Source: Anaerolineae bacterium (GTDB lineage Bacteria; Chloroflexota; Anaerolineae; Aggregatilineales; Phototrophicaceae). From it: 25,522 nt of DNA. Below, in pieces: positions 1-7,868 of the stretch. The DNA lies in assembly GCA_028284565.1 (NCBI GenBank), contig JANQRM010000533.1, positions 1 through 25,522 on the forward strand, read 5' to 3'. Made by a program: the position numbers and the translations under genes. The notes under the pieces were generated by a model. It did not search any database. It was not told the origin of the DNA and saw only the letters and a list, made by a program, of their open reading frames with translations. The number at the start of each line of letters is the position of its first letter. Within the stretch, counting starts at the first letter, position 1.

Positions 1-109
1 CTTCCGCATCGCGCTACGGGCTGGGGTGGATTTGAATACGCTGGCGACAGTCAACGGCATTGCGGACCCCACCCGCATCTTTGTCGGGCAGGTGCTGACG
101 ATACCATAG
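1..109 (+). CDS. LysM-domain protein, C-terminal end (partial)
   Basis: The reading frame is open from the left edge (codons in phase with position 2) to a TAG at 107-109. It gives about 35 residues with the LysM pattern: a helix rich in Ala and Leu, then TLATVNGI, then a closing VGQVLTIP. LysM modules bind N-acetylglucosamine polymers such as peptidoglycan, so the protein is probably exported or wall-associated. The rest of the protein lies outside the window, so no catalytic partner domain can be named. A strong hairpin follows 19 bases after the stop, which supports a real gene end. Confidence 0.75.
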   Translation, partial: FRIALRAGVDLNTLATVNGIADPTRIFVGQVLTIP

Positions 110-128
110 GCGAAAGACTTCAAAATGA

Positions 129-161
129 AAGATGGGCTAAGCGACAAACTTAACCCATCTT
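129..161. terminator. Hairpin terminator between convergent genes
   Basis: Two 13-base arms (AAGATGGGCTAAG and CTTAACCCATCTT) pair with one mismatch around a 7-base loop. The hairpin lies between the end of the LysM gene (+) and the end of the small Cys-pair gene (-). There is no long T-tract, but the A/T-ended arms and the position suggest a bidirectional terminator. Confidence 0.65.
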
Positions 162-196
162 CATGCCATACACAGATCAATTATAGACTCGTCGTA

Positions 197-394
197 TTAA
201 CCCGCAACAAGGACAGGATTATTGAGGGTTGTCTGGAATTCCTCGTCGGTACGGAGTTCAAGTAATAGACTGTCACAGGACTGACATCGCCATTCTTGTA
301 GTTTTTCATTCGTATCTAAATCGAAAAAGGTCAATCGCTTTATTTGAGTTCCCTCAAGTTGTTGATTACATTCATAGCAAGTATGATTACTCAT
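197..394 (-). CDS. Small protein with two CxxC pairs (putative zinc ribbon)
   Basis: A 65-residue protein that I do not recognise by name. It has CYEC near the N-terminus and CQSC near residue 40, about 30 residues apart, the usual spacing of a zinc ribbon in which four Cys hold one metal ion. An Asp/Glu-rich tail follows. I chose the ATG at 394 rather than the upstream in-frame one at 418 because GAAGGGA lies 6 bases ahead of it. Such small ribbons are often nucleic-acid or protein-binding modules, but no function can be assigned here. The gene is divergent from the beta-helix gene at 598. Confidence 0.6.
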   Translation of the reverse strand: MSNHTCYECNQQLEGTQIKRLTFFDLDTNEKLQEWRCQSCDSLLLELRTDEEFQTTLNNPVLVAG

Positions 395-546
395 CGTAAA
401 TCCCTTCACAGCTGACAACTTAAAATCAACACTATATTAATTATAATAACCAAGAACGGCATGGAGAACCCTTAAGAATCGTGGTAGCAAGTTGACTCGA
501 ATGGAAATAATTAATACTCGTTTCATGCCAGAACAACAGAATAGGG

Positions 547-552
547 TATAAT
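547..552 (+). promoter_or_regulatory. Candidate -10 box (TATAAT) of the beta-helix gene
   Basis: A perfect TATAAT preceded by GGG lies 46 bases ahead of the ATG at 598. No good -35 hexamer sits at 16-18 bases. The same GGGTATAAT string appears upstream of the kinase gene at 15699-15707 (minus strand). Confidence 0.35.
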
Positions 553-597
553 AGTGTCTAGAGAGGGGTTAAGGTGGCGGGGCAAGAGAGGTAATCG

Positions 598-1740
598 ATG
601 GCACGATGTATATACTTAATGTTTCTTTTTAGCTTCTTGATTCCCACAATAAGCGCGCAACAACCGGATAACACTGTCACTTGCTTTGCAAACGATCCAG
701 ATGCCTTGCAAGTTGCCCTGAATGATGCAGAATGCGGGATTATCACCTTGATCTCACGGATATATCAAGGCAATTTCGTGATCTTGCGGAGCCTGACCTT
801 ACAAGGTGAAGGCGAAACGACAATATTAAGTGGAGCTGGTTTGAATCCGATTGTGTCGATTGGCACCCAAGCCACCGTGAGTATCTCCAATCTCAAAATC
901 CAAAATGGTATCTCAGCCGAATCGGGCGGTGGTATCTCCAATACCGGCGACCTAGTTTTGACAGATGTCCGAATCGCGAATAACCGAAGTCGGCTAAGCG
1001 GCGGTGGTATATATAACGAAGGCAGTCTGGTTCTCAATAATGTGATTGTCACACAAAATCAAGCTGTCTTTGGTGCGGGTATCTATAACGCTGGGGGGAT
1101 GATGACACTCAATCAGTCGTCAGTCACTAATAATGTAGCTGAAATTTTTGGTGGGGGAATCAACAACGATATCGGGTTTATCAACCTGCATGAAAGTCCT
1201 GTGTCGCGTAACTTTGCGGGCGAGCAAGGGGGTGGCATCTTTAACTTTGAGGGACAAATCACCAACTCGTGCCGTTCTATCGCCCGCAATGTCCCCAATC
1301 AAGTGACGGGTGATGGGGGCTTTTATGTCGCACTGACCCGCTTCTGCCCCGACGAGATGGGAGCCTTCCTTGACACAGATTCGGATGAGACCGCAATAAC
1401 ATTTGGGGCTGGCGACGGGCGGATTAACACCTTTGGTTCGGATTTTGCTATTTTTACAGAGCCCGATATTGGCATCTTGGTCTACGGCGCGAATGAAGAT
1501 AACGAAACCTTTTTGGGAGCCTATGCATCCATTCCCGAAATCGACTTGTTGCCCTGCCCTGCAGAAGAACAGCAGGTCATCGGCACAAGTTTCAATCGCC
1601 GTTTTCGCATTAATTGGTTGACCAATTGTGAATTCATGGTCGAGATTGAGACACCCGATCGAGAAAATGTGAATCAGATTTTGTTCGACACCTTCCCAGC
1701 AGATGGCGTGGTGGAGCGTCGGGTGACACGCGAACAATAA
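598..1740 (+). CDS. Exported beta-helix protein with PMP-like repeats
   Basis: 380 residues. Residues 1-20 form a signal peptide ending in a signal peptidase I-like ISA-QQ site. Residues about 50-230 are a series of turns with the recurring pattern GGGI.N.G.L.L..V.I..N, the hallmark of right-handed parallel beta-helices and of chlamydial-type polymorphic membrane protein repeats. At least five rungs can be read. The C-terminal 140 residues lack the repeat, contain several Cys and look like a separate beta-rich domain. There is no autotransporter barrel and no C-terminal anchor, so the product is probably secreted or loosely surface-bound. The start has GAGAGG 7 bases upstream. Substrate or partner is unknown; the beta-helix could be a carbohydrate-binding or adhesive scaffold. 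Confidence 0.75.
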   Translation: MARCIYLMFLFSFLIPTISAQQPDNTVTCFANDPDALQVALNDAECGIITLISRIYQGNFVILRSLTLQGEGETTILSGAGLNPIVSIGTQATVSISNLKIQNGISAESGGGISNTGDLVLTDVRIANNRSRLSGGGIYNEGSLVLNNVIVTQNQAVFGAGIYNAGGMMTLNQSSVTNNVAEIFGGGINNDIGFINLHESPVSRNFAGEQGGGIFNFEGQITNSCRSIARNVPNQVTGDGGFYVALTRFCPDEMGAFLDTDSDETAITFGAGDGRINTFGSDFAIFTEPDIGILVYGANEDNETFLGAYASIPEIDLLPCPAEEQQVIGTSFNRRFRINWLTNCEFMVEIETPDRENVNQILFDTFPADGVVERRVTREQ

Positions 1741-1760
1741 GAAATTCGCAATTCGTTTAA

Positions 1761-1788
1761 GTAAGAGCGATTCGCGAACCGCCCTTAC
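1761..1788. repeat. Intergenic palindrome, TTCGCGAA centre (copy a)
   Basis: A 28-base near-perfect palindrome with arms GTAAGAGCGATTCG and CGAACCGCCCTTAC (two mismatches). It lies between the convergent ends of the beta-helix gene and the connector gene. It has the same outer arms as copies at 5020, 6538, 7728, 18650 and 21741 and the same centre as copy 18650. It is probably a transcription terminator. Confidence 0.75.
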
Positions 1789-1845
1789 ACCTTCTGCTTC
1801 AGTTGTGAATATCCTGAGTGTTTCACAATTCGTTTTTACGCTCTA

Positions 1846-2649
1846 CTACAAGGTCGTGCGTCGCATCATAGCTAACTCACCTGACATGGGAACAGGCATA
1901 CTCCGCATCAGGCGATGATCGGGTTCTTTATATAACCATGCAGCATAGCGAACACAGAGCATCATGACATCATGTGGAGGTTGATAGACCGAGATGGCTG
2001 TCCCCTGTGCATGAGAATTTGCCGTCGTACCATTCACCCCGCGCAAAACGGTGAGCGTATTTGTGGCAGTATCCACTGCTAAGACTCGCAGATATTCCGA
2101 TTCGATTTGCAACAACTGTCCGACTTGAAAGCGCGGAGGCGTTGCCATCTCATCTGTGCCATCGGCATCATTGACCGTGAGGGTTGTGACACTATTGGAT
2201 AAGGGGTTGTCTTGTACTGTGTCTAGGCTATCTTTCCATGCGAGTGTCCAAGCATCATGCCAACCCCAAATACCCGTGACTTGAATCGCACTGAGATGGG
2301 AGTCCGTATACGTCAAAGATTCACCATTGATGAGTTGAATAACTCCGGTGGGGATGCCCGCACCGTCGGGAATATGGACGATATTGGCACTATCGATGGT
2401 CTGCCCATCACCATTCACAATCGTGGTGAGCGAGAGCAAGTCATCCTCCAAAATTAATTCATCAGGGATATAGAGGTCAATATCGTGTATGATGGTGGCA
2501 TGATAGGGACAGAATTGTCGTCCAGCGAAGCGTTCAATAGTCTGCGTGGCGGCTTCCAGATGGGAACGTAAACGCGCGTCCTCATCGGTGTCGCTATCGG
2601 CAAGACCAAGAAATTGACGTAGTTGGTACAAGGTGGCAATGGTATTCAT
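1846..2649 (-). CDS. Phage head-tail connector (gp6-like) protein
   Basis: 267 residues from an ATG with AAGGAAGAG upstream; an upstream ATG at 2715 is less likely. The N-terminus matches the HK97 gp6/DNA-packaging connector family: a QLRQFLGL start, an acidic DTDED, then a helix ending in AATQTIERFAGRQF. This is the family's usual x-Leu-x-Leu ... AAT..IE...GR.F signature. Residues about 60-130 are beta-rich. Residues about 150-225 form an added beta-domain (VGQLLQIESEYLRVL ... TLTVLRGVNGTTANSHA) of a type common in phage neck and tail proteins. The C-terminal helix (VRYAAWLY) is typical of the family. Family members form a ring between portal and tail. No portal, terminase or tail genes are adjacent; the neighbours are cellular genes. 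Confidence 0.75.
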   Translation of the reverse strand: MNTIATLYQLRQFLGLADSDTDEDARLRSHLEAATQTIERFAGRQFCPYHATIIHDIDLYIPDELILEDDLLSLTTIVNGDGQTIDSANIVHIPDGAGIPTGVIQLINGESLTYTDSHLSAIQVTGIWGWHDAWTLAWKDSLDTVQDNPLSNSVTTLTVNDADGTDEMATPPRFQVGQLLQIESEYLRVLAVDTATNTLTVLRGVNGTTANSHAQGTAISVYQPPHDVMMLCVRYAAWLYKEPDHRLMRSMPVPMSGELAMMRRTTL

Positions 2650-2691
2650 GTACTCTTCCTTTTGATTGTTAGAAACGATAAAACTACGGAG

Positions 2692-2716
2692 CTTGTTATC
2701 CGTAATTAGTAACAAG
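2692..2716. promoter_or_regulatory. Inverted repeat in divergent spacer
   Basis: A perfect 7-base inverted repeat CTTGTTA / TAACAAG with an 11-base centre. It lies between the divergent connector gene (-) and the STAS-like gene (+). The size and position would suit an operator for a dimeric regulator, but no regulator gene lies beside it. Confidence 0.3.
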
Positions 2717-2752
2717 TGTTTAACCTAAACTGGAAACTTCGAGGCATCATTA

Positions 2753-3166
2753 ATGGGGATTCATATTCAATGGGACTCACCTGACAAACGTATCATCTTG
2801 GCACAATTCGATGAGCGTTGGACGTGGGATGAGTATCATGCGGGGATTGAACAGATTGTCGAAATGATCGAGGGTGTCCCCCATTCAGTCAGTCTCATTA
2901 ACACCCTTGCGGATGGGCGTTTTCTTCCCTTTGGGGCATTGTCCCAGGTGATTCGGGGTTATCGACGGGTTCCAGAGAATATGGACTGGATTGTAATCGT
3001 AGGGGCGCACCGTTTTTTTCGCTTGTTTATTCGGAGCTTACAGCGCATTGCACCGAACTCGCCTGCGAAGACGATACGGTTTGCACAATCTCTAATAGAG
3101 GCGCGCGACTTCATCACGCAGTTAAACGAGGCTTCGGGAGCGGAATCCTCTCAGCAAATGGACTAG
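2753..3166 (+). CDS. SpoIIAA/STAS-like small protein (paralog 1)
   Basis: 137 residues with no signal peptide or membrane segment. It opens IHIQWDSPD, followed by a strand, then WTWDEYHAGI, a helix, a VSLINTL strand, and a further beta/alpha pair ending near residue 130. That alternation is what the SpoIIAA/STAS-like fold shows. It aligns along its length with the 132-residue protein at 13355 (shared W..DEYH..I, V..I..L.D, P..A, an I.IV strand), so the two are paralogs. GAGG lies 8 bases before the ATG. STAS-like proteins are often anti-anti-sigma or lipid-binding modules, but I cannot assign which. The conserved phospho-Ser of classical SpoIIAA is not evident. The gene converges on a related protein and their stop codons overlap. 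Confidence 0.6.
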   Translation: MGIHIQWDSPDKRIILAQFDERWTWDEYHAGIEQIVEMIEGVPHSVSLINTLADGRFLPFGALSQVIRGYRRVPENMDWIVIVGAHRFFRLFIRSLQRIAPNSPAKTIRFAQSLIEARDFITQLNEASGAESSQQMD

Positions 3167-3567
3167 CTTACGTCTTGTTGCACCGCATCGTCATCGTCTG
3201 CTAAAACAAATTCGAGATAATTGAGTGCTTCATCCATCGTTTTGAAGTATTGCGTGTTCTTGCTTTTACGGGTTTTGACTGCTGTCACTTCGTTTTCAAA
3301 TTGAGCTTGGGTATTCATGCCCACCAAGACTCCGCGAGCGGCGTTAGGATGGCTGTAGGCACGATGCCCCTTCACTTGTAGCAGGGCTTTGGGGTTGCAT
3401 TCGGTAACTTCTAGCCAATTGATTAAGACGAAGATTGGACAGTTGGCTTTGTCCATTTCATTTGCCATTGCATCTAAGGTCTCTGTCAAGGTCTCGACGT
3501 TTTGATGCCCTTGATAACTGACATAAAGGACACGATCAGGTTTCATCCAATAGATTTCGTGCGCCAT
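3163..3567 (-). CDS. SpoIIAA/STAS-like small protein (paralog 2)
   Basis: 134 residues, cytoplasmic. It starts HEIYWMKPDRVLYVSYQG, then a long helix (ETLTETLDAMANEM), then the strand IFVLINWLEV. The layout matches the neighbouring protein at 2753 although identity is low. The C-terminus is an acidic tail (DDDDA). GGGAGAG precedes the ATG. The end of this gene shares a CTAG with the end of the gene at 2753, so both stop codons are TAG and overlap by two bases. Function unknown; proteins of this shape appear in multiple copies in Chloroflexota and cyanobacteria. Confidence 0.55.
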   Translation of the reverse strand: MAHEIYWMKPDRVLYVSYQGHQNVETLTETLDAMANEMDKANCPIFVLINWLEVTECNPKALLQVKGHRAYSHPNAARGVLVGMNTQAQFENEVTAVKTRKSKNTQYFKTMDEALNYLEFVLADDDDAVQQDVS

Positions 3568-3693
3568 GATTTCTCTCCCATACTTTACGCATAATTCATT
3601 CTATGTCAATTTCCGCAGTTAGTTCCTTAACATTTCTCGCCTACTCCGTCCAAGATGGTCTCTGGTCGGTACTCGACAAGGGTCGCAATCTCC

Positions 3694-3706
3694 TGCACAA
3701 TGCAAT
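3694..3706 (+). promoter_or_regulatory. Upstream element shared by both cyclophilin genes (copy 1)
   Basis: TGCACAATGCAAT here is identical to 5111-5123, and about ten further bases to the left match with small gaps. It lies 73 bases before the chosen start. The core TGCA-CAA-TGCA is an inverted repeat. It is either a regulatory site or upstream sequence carried along in the gene duplication. Confidence 0.35.
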
Positions 3707-3778
3707 CGTTAGGTTTATCTGCTAAGGTAACCTCGCCAAGACTGGCATTTCCATTCACTCAACATGAAGGACACCTCA

Positions 3779-5008
3779 ATGAAAATGTTGCGTTATACGA
3801 TTATGCTAACGCTGTTAACGCTGGTTTGGATGACTGTCTCTGCACAAGAAGCCCAAACCCCACAAGCCATCTGCGACTCGGCAGAAGTCAGCGACCTCAG
3901 TGAACAAAGTTATTCTGCACCAGACAGCGTATTAGAAGATGGAGTCGATTATCGTGCAGTGATATGTACGGAAGCAGGCGCGGTCTATCTGGATTTATAC
4001 GAAGACCTCACGCCGATTACGGTCAACAATTTTGTCTTTCTTGCTCAAAACAACTATTATGATAGCACGACCTTCCACCGCGTGTTAGAAAATTTCATGG
4101 CACAGGCTGGCGACCCCACTGGCACAGGTGCAGGAGGTCCGGGCTATCAATTCATCGACGAACCTGTGGGTTACCTCACCTTTGATCGTGTCGGCTTATT
4201 AGCAATGGCGAATGCGGGTCCCGGTACAAATGGCTCGCAGTTTTTCATAACCACTGCAGAAACGCCGTGGCTCGATTTCAACCACACCATTTTTGGAGAA
4301 GTACTAACAGGCTATGAGAATGTCTTAGCTTTGCGCCTACGCGACCCACAGACCAACCCCGATTTTGAAGGGGCATCCCTCAACACAGTCGTGATTATCA
4401 CCGCCCCTAGTACAGTGGATGCTGAGATTCCTGAGACAACACTGGCAACACAAGCTGATGTCGAAGTCGCCTTGAGTAATATGGATAGCCAATTGTTGAC
4501 CGTCCTCGCCAAAGATTCCGAACGGTCTGGCTTATTCTCGACAGACGAGTTGGTTGATTCAGCTCCATCAGCGATTGCAGAAGATTTGGCACCCTTCCTC
4601 ACCGAGAACAATCATCAATATCGCTTTGTGACTCGCTATCAAAATGCAGACTGCTCGCAAGAAATTTTCTTCGGCTTCTTCCAAGTTACATTGGATAATT
4701 TTGACACCGCCGACGATGCTGACAACGCATTGGCAGATGACTTCCCTGCCTCCCTCGCCGAAGCGAACGGCTTTAGCTATGACGCTGATTCGGATGTATA
4801 TGCTAAACCTGTGGACTACTGCGATGGGTCATCCGCGACTCATGTGATGCGCCTCTACACACATGGGCGTTTCCTTGTGACACTGGAGGGCAGTGTAGCG
4901 GATTCAGTTTTATCACAAGTGCCAGTCAACACAATCATAGTCGAGGGTTTCCAACGCTTGCTCGACCAATTCATGGCTCCTGTTTTCCGCCCAGAGATTC
5001 GCTCATAA
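3779..5008 (+). CDS. Exported cyclophilin-type peptidyl-prolyl isomerase
   Basis: 409 residues from the ATG at 3779, chosen because AAGGA lies 7 bases upstream; the ATG at 3764 overlaps that site. Residues 1-22 are a signal peptide (cut after VSA). Residues about 60-210 are a cyclophilin domain with FHR (R101), NFMAQAGDP (F106, Q109), the GTG.GGPGYQF loop, [16 protein letters not shown] (Q154, F156), and PWLDFNHTIFGEV. This keeps the Trp (W164) and His (H169) equivalent to CypA W121 and H126, so the active site looks complete. Residues about 215-409 form an extra domain with conserved Cys that I do not recognise; it is repeated in the next gene. The predicted role is cis-trans isomerisation of prolyl bonds in exported proteins. 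Confidence 0.88.
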   Translation: MKMLRYTIMLTLLTLVWMTVSAQEAQTPQAICDSAEVSDLSEQSYSAPDSVLEDGVDYRAVICTEAGAVYLDLYEDLTPITVNNFVFLAQNNYYDSTTFHRVLENFMAQAGDPTGTGAGGPGYQFIDEPVGYLTFDRVGLLAMANAGPGTNGSQFFITTAETPWLDFNHTIFGEVLTGYENVLALRLRDPQTNPDFEGASLNTVVIITAPSTVDAEIPETTLATQADVEVALSNMDSQLLTVLAKDSERSGLFSTDELVDSAPSAIAEDLAPFLTENNHQYRFVTRYQNADCSQEIFFGFFQVTLDNFDTADDADNALADDFPASLAEANGFSYDADSDVYAKPVDYCDGSSATHVMRLYTHGRFLVTLEGSVADSVLSQVPVNTIIVEGFQRLLDQFMAPVFRPEIRS

Positions 5009-5019
5009 CCAATACATCT

Positions 5020-5048
5020 GGGGTGTAGGCAACCAATCGCTACGCCCC
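5020..5048. repeat. Intergenic palindrome (copy b)
   Basis: Arms GGGGTGTAG and CTACGCCCC pair with one G-T wobble across an 11-base loop, 11 bases after the stop of the first cyclophilin gene. It is a diverged member of the GTAGGGGCG family and probably a terminator. Confidence 0.55.
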
Positions 5049-5109
5049 TCCTCCATCGTCCATCTTTAATGCCAATTCTTATTCAGCACTGGTCAACCTC
5101 GCCAATCTT

Positions 5110-5123
5110 TTGCACAATGCAAT
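5110..5123 (+). promoter_or_regulatory. Upstream element shared by both cyclophilin genes (copy 2)
   Basis: TTGCA-CAA-TGCAA is a 5-base inverted repeat that ends 55 bases before the start of the second cyclophilin. It matches 3694-3706 exactly over 13 bases, with partial matching to the left. Confidence 0.35.
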
Positions 5124-5177
5124 GATTCATGCAATAAAGACATCATTCTGATAATTTCAGTTACCCAAGGATTGAAT

Positions 5178-6527
5178 ATGGAACAAAATTCATCGCGCTT
5201 ACCTTTTGTATTGGTTGGCGGTCTGCTGATTGTGGTGGTGGTACTTGCCCTGCTGATCTTTACGGTGGGCGCACCCCCCGCGATTCCCACGCCGACGGTC
5301 CCGCCGACAGCGACACCCGTGCCGACATCAGTGCCTCCCGCAACCGTGGACGCGAATGCCGAAGTCCCTGAAAATTCACCCCAAGGGATTTGCAATGCAC
5401 TCGAACCGGGCGAGCTAACTGAACAAAGTTACCCGGAACCCGAACAAGTGCTTGAAGACGTAACAGATTATTATGCCATCCTGTGTACTGATGTGGGGGC
5501 AGTGTTCCTTGATTTATATGAAGACCTCACACCGATTACGGTCAATAACTTCGTCTTTCTCGCGCAAAACGGGTATTATGATGGCACGACTTTCCATCGA
5601 GTGATAACCGATTTCATGGCGCAAGCGGGCGACCCCACCGCGACGGGTTCAGGCGGTCCGGGCTACCAGTTTGCAGATGAGTTTGTTGGCTTTTTGACCT
5701 TTGATCGTCCCGGCTTGTTGGCAATGGCAAATGCAGGACCCGGCACAAACGGCTCACAATTCTTTATCACCACTGCGCCAACGGAACATCTCAACTTCCG
5801 ACATACGATTTTTGGCGAAGTATTGAATGGCTACGAGAATGTTACTACCATCCGTCTGCGCGATCCAAACGTCAATCCAGAATTTGATGGAACAACCTTG
5901 CGAAACGTGGTCATTATCACCGACCTTGAGGGTTTGGATGTCGATATTCCAGAGGCAACGCCCGCAACACAAGCGGATGTCGAAGTGGCATTGGGCAATA
6001 TGGAAAGTCAGTTGCTCAACGTCAGCGAGAAAGATGGAGAAGGTTCTGGCTCGTGGACAACAGAGGAACTCATAGAGACCGCACCTGACGACATCGCAGA
6101 AGATTTTGCCAGCTACTTGGAGTCACATAATCATGCGTTCCGTGTCGCCTCGCGCTTGTTGAATGCCGAGTGTGACCAGCAGTTGTTCTTCGGCTTTTAC
6201 AAAGTGACAATTGATGCCTTTGCATCAGCAGAGGATGCTCAGAATGCTTTAGCCGACGATTTCCTTACCTCACTTGCAGAAACCAACGGCTTTACCTACG
6301 ATGACGTGACGAATGTCTATACGCAGGCAGTTGAATATTGTGATGACTCTGAGGCGACATATGTCATGCGCCGCTATACACGCGGGCGTTACCTCCTCAC
6401 CGTAGAAGGCAGTATAGCGGATTCCATCTTGCTACAAGTACCGATTACGACAGTGGTAGATGAAGGGCTAGAACGCTTGGCTGAGCAGTTCATGGCTCCC
6501 GTATTTTTGCCAGAGATTCGGTCATAG
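5178..6527 (+). CDS. Membrane-anchored cyclophilin-type peptidyl-prolyl isomerase
   Basis: 449 residues from the ATG at 5178, which has AAGGA 6 bases upstream; the in-frame TTG at 5172 abuts that site. Residues about 8-30 are a single membrane helix with no clear cleavage site. Residues about 33-57 are a Pro/Thr-rich linker. The cyclophilin domain follows (about 100-250) with R141, F146, Q149 and GSQFFIT. The position of CypA Trp121 is His (H204, in [10 protein letters not shown]), a substitution expected to weaken cyclosporin binding but not necessarily catalysis. The C-terminal domain (about 255-449) matches that of the preceding gene, down to the final MAPVF.PEIRS. The pair is a tandem duplication that diverged mainly at the N-terminus (cleaved versus anchored). 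It probably acts on proteins outside the membrane. Confidence 0.88.
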   Translation: MEQNSSRLPFVLVGGLLIVVVVLALLIFTVGAPPAIPTPTVPPTATPVPTSVPPATVDANAEVPENSPQGICNALEPGELTEQSYPEPEQVLEDVTDYYAILCTDVGAVFLDLYEDLTPITVNNFVFLAQNGYYDGTTFHRVITDFMAQAGDPTATGSGGPGYQFADEFVGFLTFDRPGLLAMANAGPGTNGSQFFITTAPTEHLNFRHTIFGEVLNGYENVTTIRLRDPNVNPEFDGTTLRNVVIITDLEGLDVDIPEATPATQADVEVALGNMESQLLNVSEKDGEGSGSWTTEELIETAPDDIAEDFASYLESHNHAFRVASRLLNAECDQQLFFGFYKVTIDAFASAEDAQNALADDFLTSLAETNGFTYDDVTNVYTQAVEYCDDSEATYVMRRYTRGRYLLTVEGSIADSILLQVPITTVVDEGLERLAEQFMAPVFLPEIRS

Positions 6528-6537
6528 AGAGATTTCA

Positions 6538-6564
6538 TAAGGGTGTACAGCGAGTACGCCCTTA
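6538..6564. repeat. Intergenic palindrome (copy c)
   Basis: Arms TAAGGGTGTAC and GTACGCCCTTA (one G-T wobble) around a 5-base loop, 11 bases after the stop of the second cyclophilin. It belongs to the GTAGGGGCG family and probably acts as a terminator. Confidence 0.65.
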
Positions 6565-6663
6565 CTGCTTCTTCATAGTTTATTTCCCATTCCCTCATGT
6601 TCACCTAAACTAGGGCTGTTAGCCTCACCGCTTAGTTCTGAGACACATTCAAAGGGGGTAAGC

Positions 6664-7698
6664 ATGTTACAAAACATCAAAGACAGACAGGCAGTGGATG
6701 CGGGACTTATTTTCTCGCTGGTGGTCTGTGTCGCCATCGTTTTGCTTGGCACATCACTTTTACGCTTTGATGTTGTCGAAGAACCGCCCAATAATGAGTT
6801 GTTCTATGAATGGCAATTAGTAACACCCAACGTCTGGGCGCAGGTGACGGCATGGTTGGGTTTTGTGGTGCATCAATTCTTGATTTGGGGGACAATTTGG
6901 TATGCTCAGAAGCACTATACCAAAAAGGACTATACGGATACCCTGCGTCCGGTCAACAAGTGGGCGTTGGGGATTAACGTTGTCTTCATCATCCTCCACT
7001 ATCTGCAAACAGCAGTATTTTATGATGCTATCGCCCAAGATTTACCGAGTTGGACCGCCCAATTCGCTGTGGCGTTGATGCTCATCGTCATCTTAGGGAT
7101 GGAAAATCAACGGCGGGGTCTCTTCTTCGGGAAGAAAGTCCCCTTCCGCAAAGCCTTCACGGATGGACTGCGACGTTATCATGGCTACTTCTTTAGCTTT
7201 GCTGTGATTTACACCTTCTGGTTTCATCCGATGGTTCCCACATTCGGGCATCTCGTTGGCTTCGTCCATGTGATATTGGTCATGTTTCAAGGCTCGTTGA
7301 TGTTCATGCGCTACCATCTCAATGTGCGCTGGATGCTCTTGCTGGAGATTCTGGTTCTGCCTCATGCTTTCCAAGTCGCGCTCGAACAAGGACCCGACAT
7401 CTGGCCCATGTTCCTCTTTGGCTTTGCCACCATCTTCTTGGTCACACAGATGCATGGCTTACGCCTGAAAGCGTGGGTACAAGCCCTCTTCTACGGCGGA
7501 TTTACCATCACGGTGCTGTACGTCTATTTTGTCATGCGCGAACCCTACCAGATTAACGAAGTCATCCGCATTCCGCTGATTGAATATCTGGTGCTGTTCA
7601 TCATGTACTGGATTTATCTCGGTGGCGCGTGGCTAGCTAGCAAGTTCGGTGGCACAACCCAACCGCCAACTCCCGAACCGCTGGGTGCCGGGGATTAA
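6664..7698 (+). CDS. Polytopic membrane protein, unknown
   Basis: 344 residues with about eight to ten hydrophobic helices spread from residue 12 to 335 and short polar loops. GGGGG lies ahead of the ATG. Notable features are several His and aromatic residues in or near the helices (WFHPMVP, FGHLVGFVHV, LILHYLQ, LPHAFQ) and a basic loop after residue 145 (ENQRRGLFFGKK). I do not recognise a transporter or enzyme signature. Clustered His in membrane helices can mean haem or metal ligands, but this is only a suggestion. The gene stands alone between two palindromic terminators, so it is probably monocistronic. Confidence 0.7.
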   Translation: MLQNIKDRQAVDAGLIFSLVVCVAIVLLGTSLLRFDVVEEPPNNELFYEWQLVTPNVWAQVTAWLGFVVHQFLIWGTIWYAQKHYTKKDYTDTLRPVNKWALGINVVFIILHYLQTAVFYDAIAQDLPSWTAQFAVALMLIVILGMENQRRGLFFGKKVPFRKAFTDGLRRYHGYFFSFAVIYTFWFHPMVPTFGHLVGFVHVILVMFQGSLMFMRYHLNVRWMLLLEILVLPHAFQVALEQGPDIWPMFLFGFATIFLVTQMHGLRLKAWVQALFYGGFTITVLYVYFVMREPYQINEVIRIPLIEYLVLFIMYWIYLGGAWLASKFGGTTQPPTPEPLGAGD

Positions 7699-7727
7699 AC
7701 CCTTCATATTGAGAAATCTCGAATAAT

Positions 7728-7759
7728 TTGTAAGGGCGTACAGCTGTACGCCCCTACAA
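7728..7759. repeat. Intergenic palindrome, TACAGCTGTA centre (copy d)
   Basis: A 32-base palindrome with one mismatch: TTGTAAGGGCGTACAG against CTGTACGCCCCTACAA. It is 30 bases after the stop of the membrane protein gene and is the cleanest member of the family in this window. Confidence 0.8.
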
Positions 7760-7868
7760 TTGGTCTATAATGCCAGCCTGACGCTATCCTGCATTTATCC
7801 TGTAGAATAGGTCAGATTCTTTTTTATTCATGCTCTGTGACCTCTGATTCTCTGTGGTGAACAACTTT

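Noticed and set aside
1120..1737. 205-codon open frame opposite the beta-helix gene
   Set aside because: It is antisense to a protein with clear repeats and a signal peptide, and it lacks start signals.
598..2649. Beta-helix protein as a phage tailspike paired with the gp6-like gene
   Set aside because: The beta-helix protein has a signal peptide and is read from the opposite strand, so a virion role is unlikely.
3655..3903. 82-codon open frame ahead of the first cyclophilin
   Set aside because: It runs out of frame into the cyclophilin signal peptide and has no coding character.
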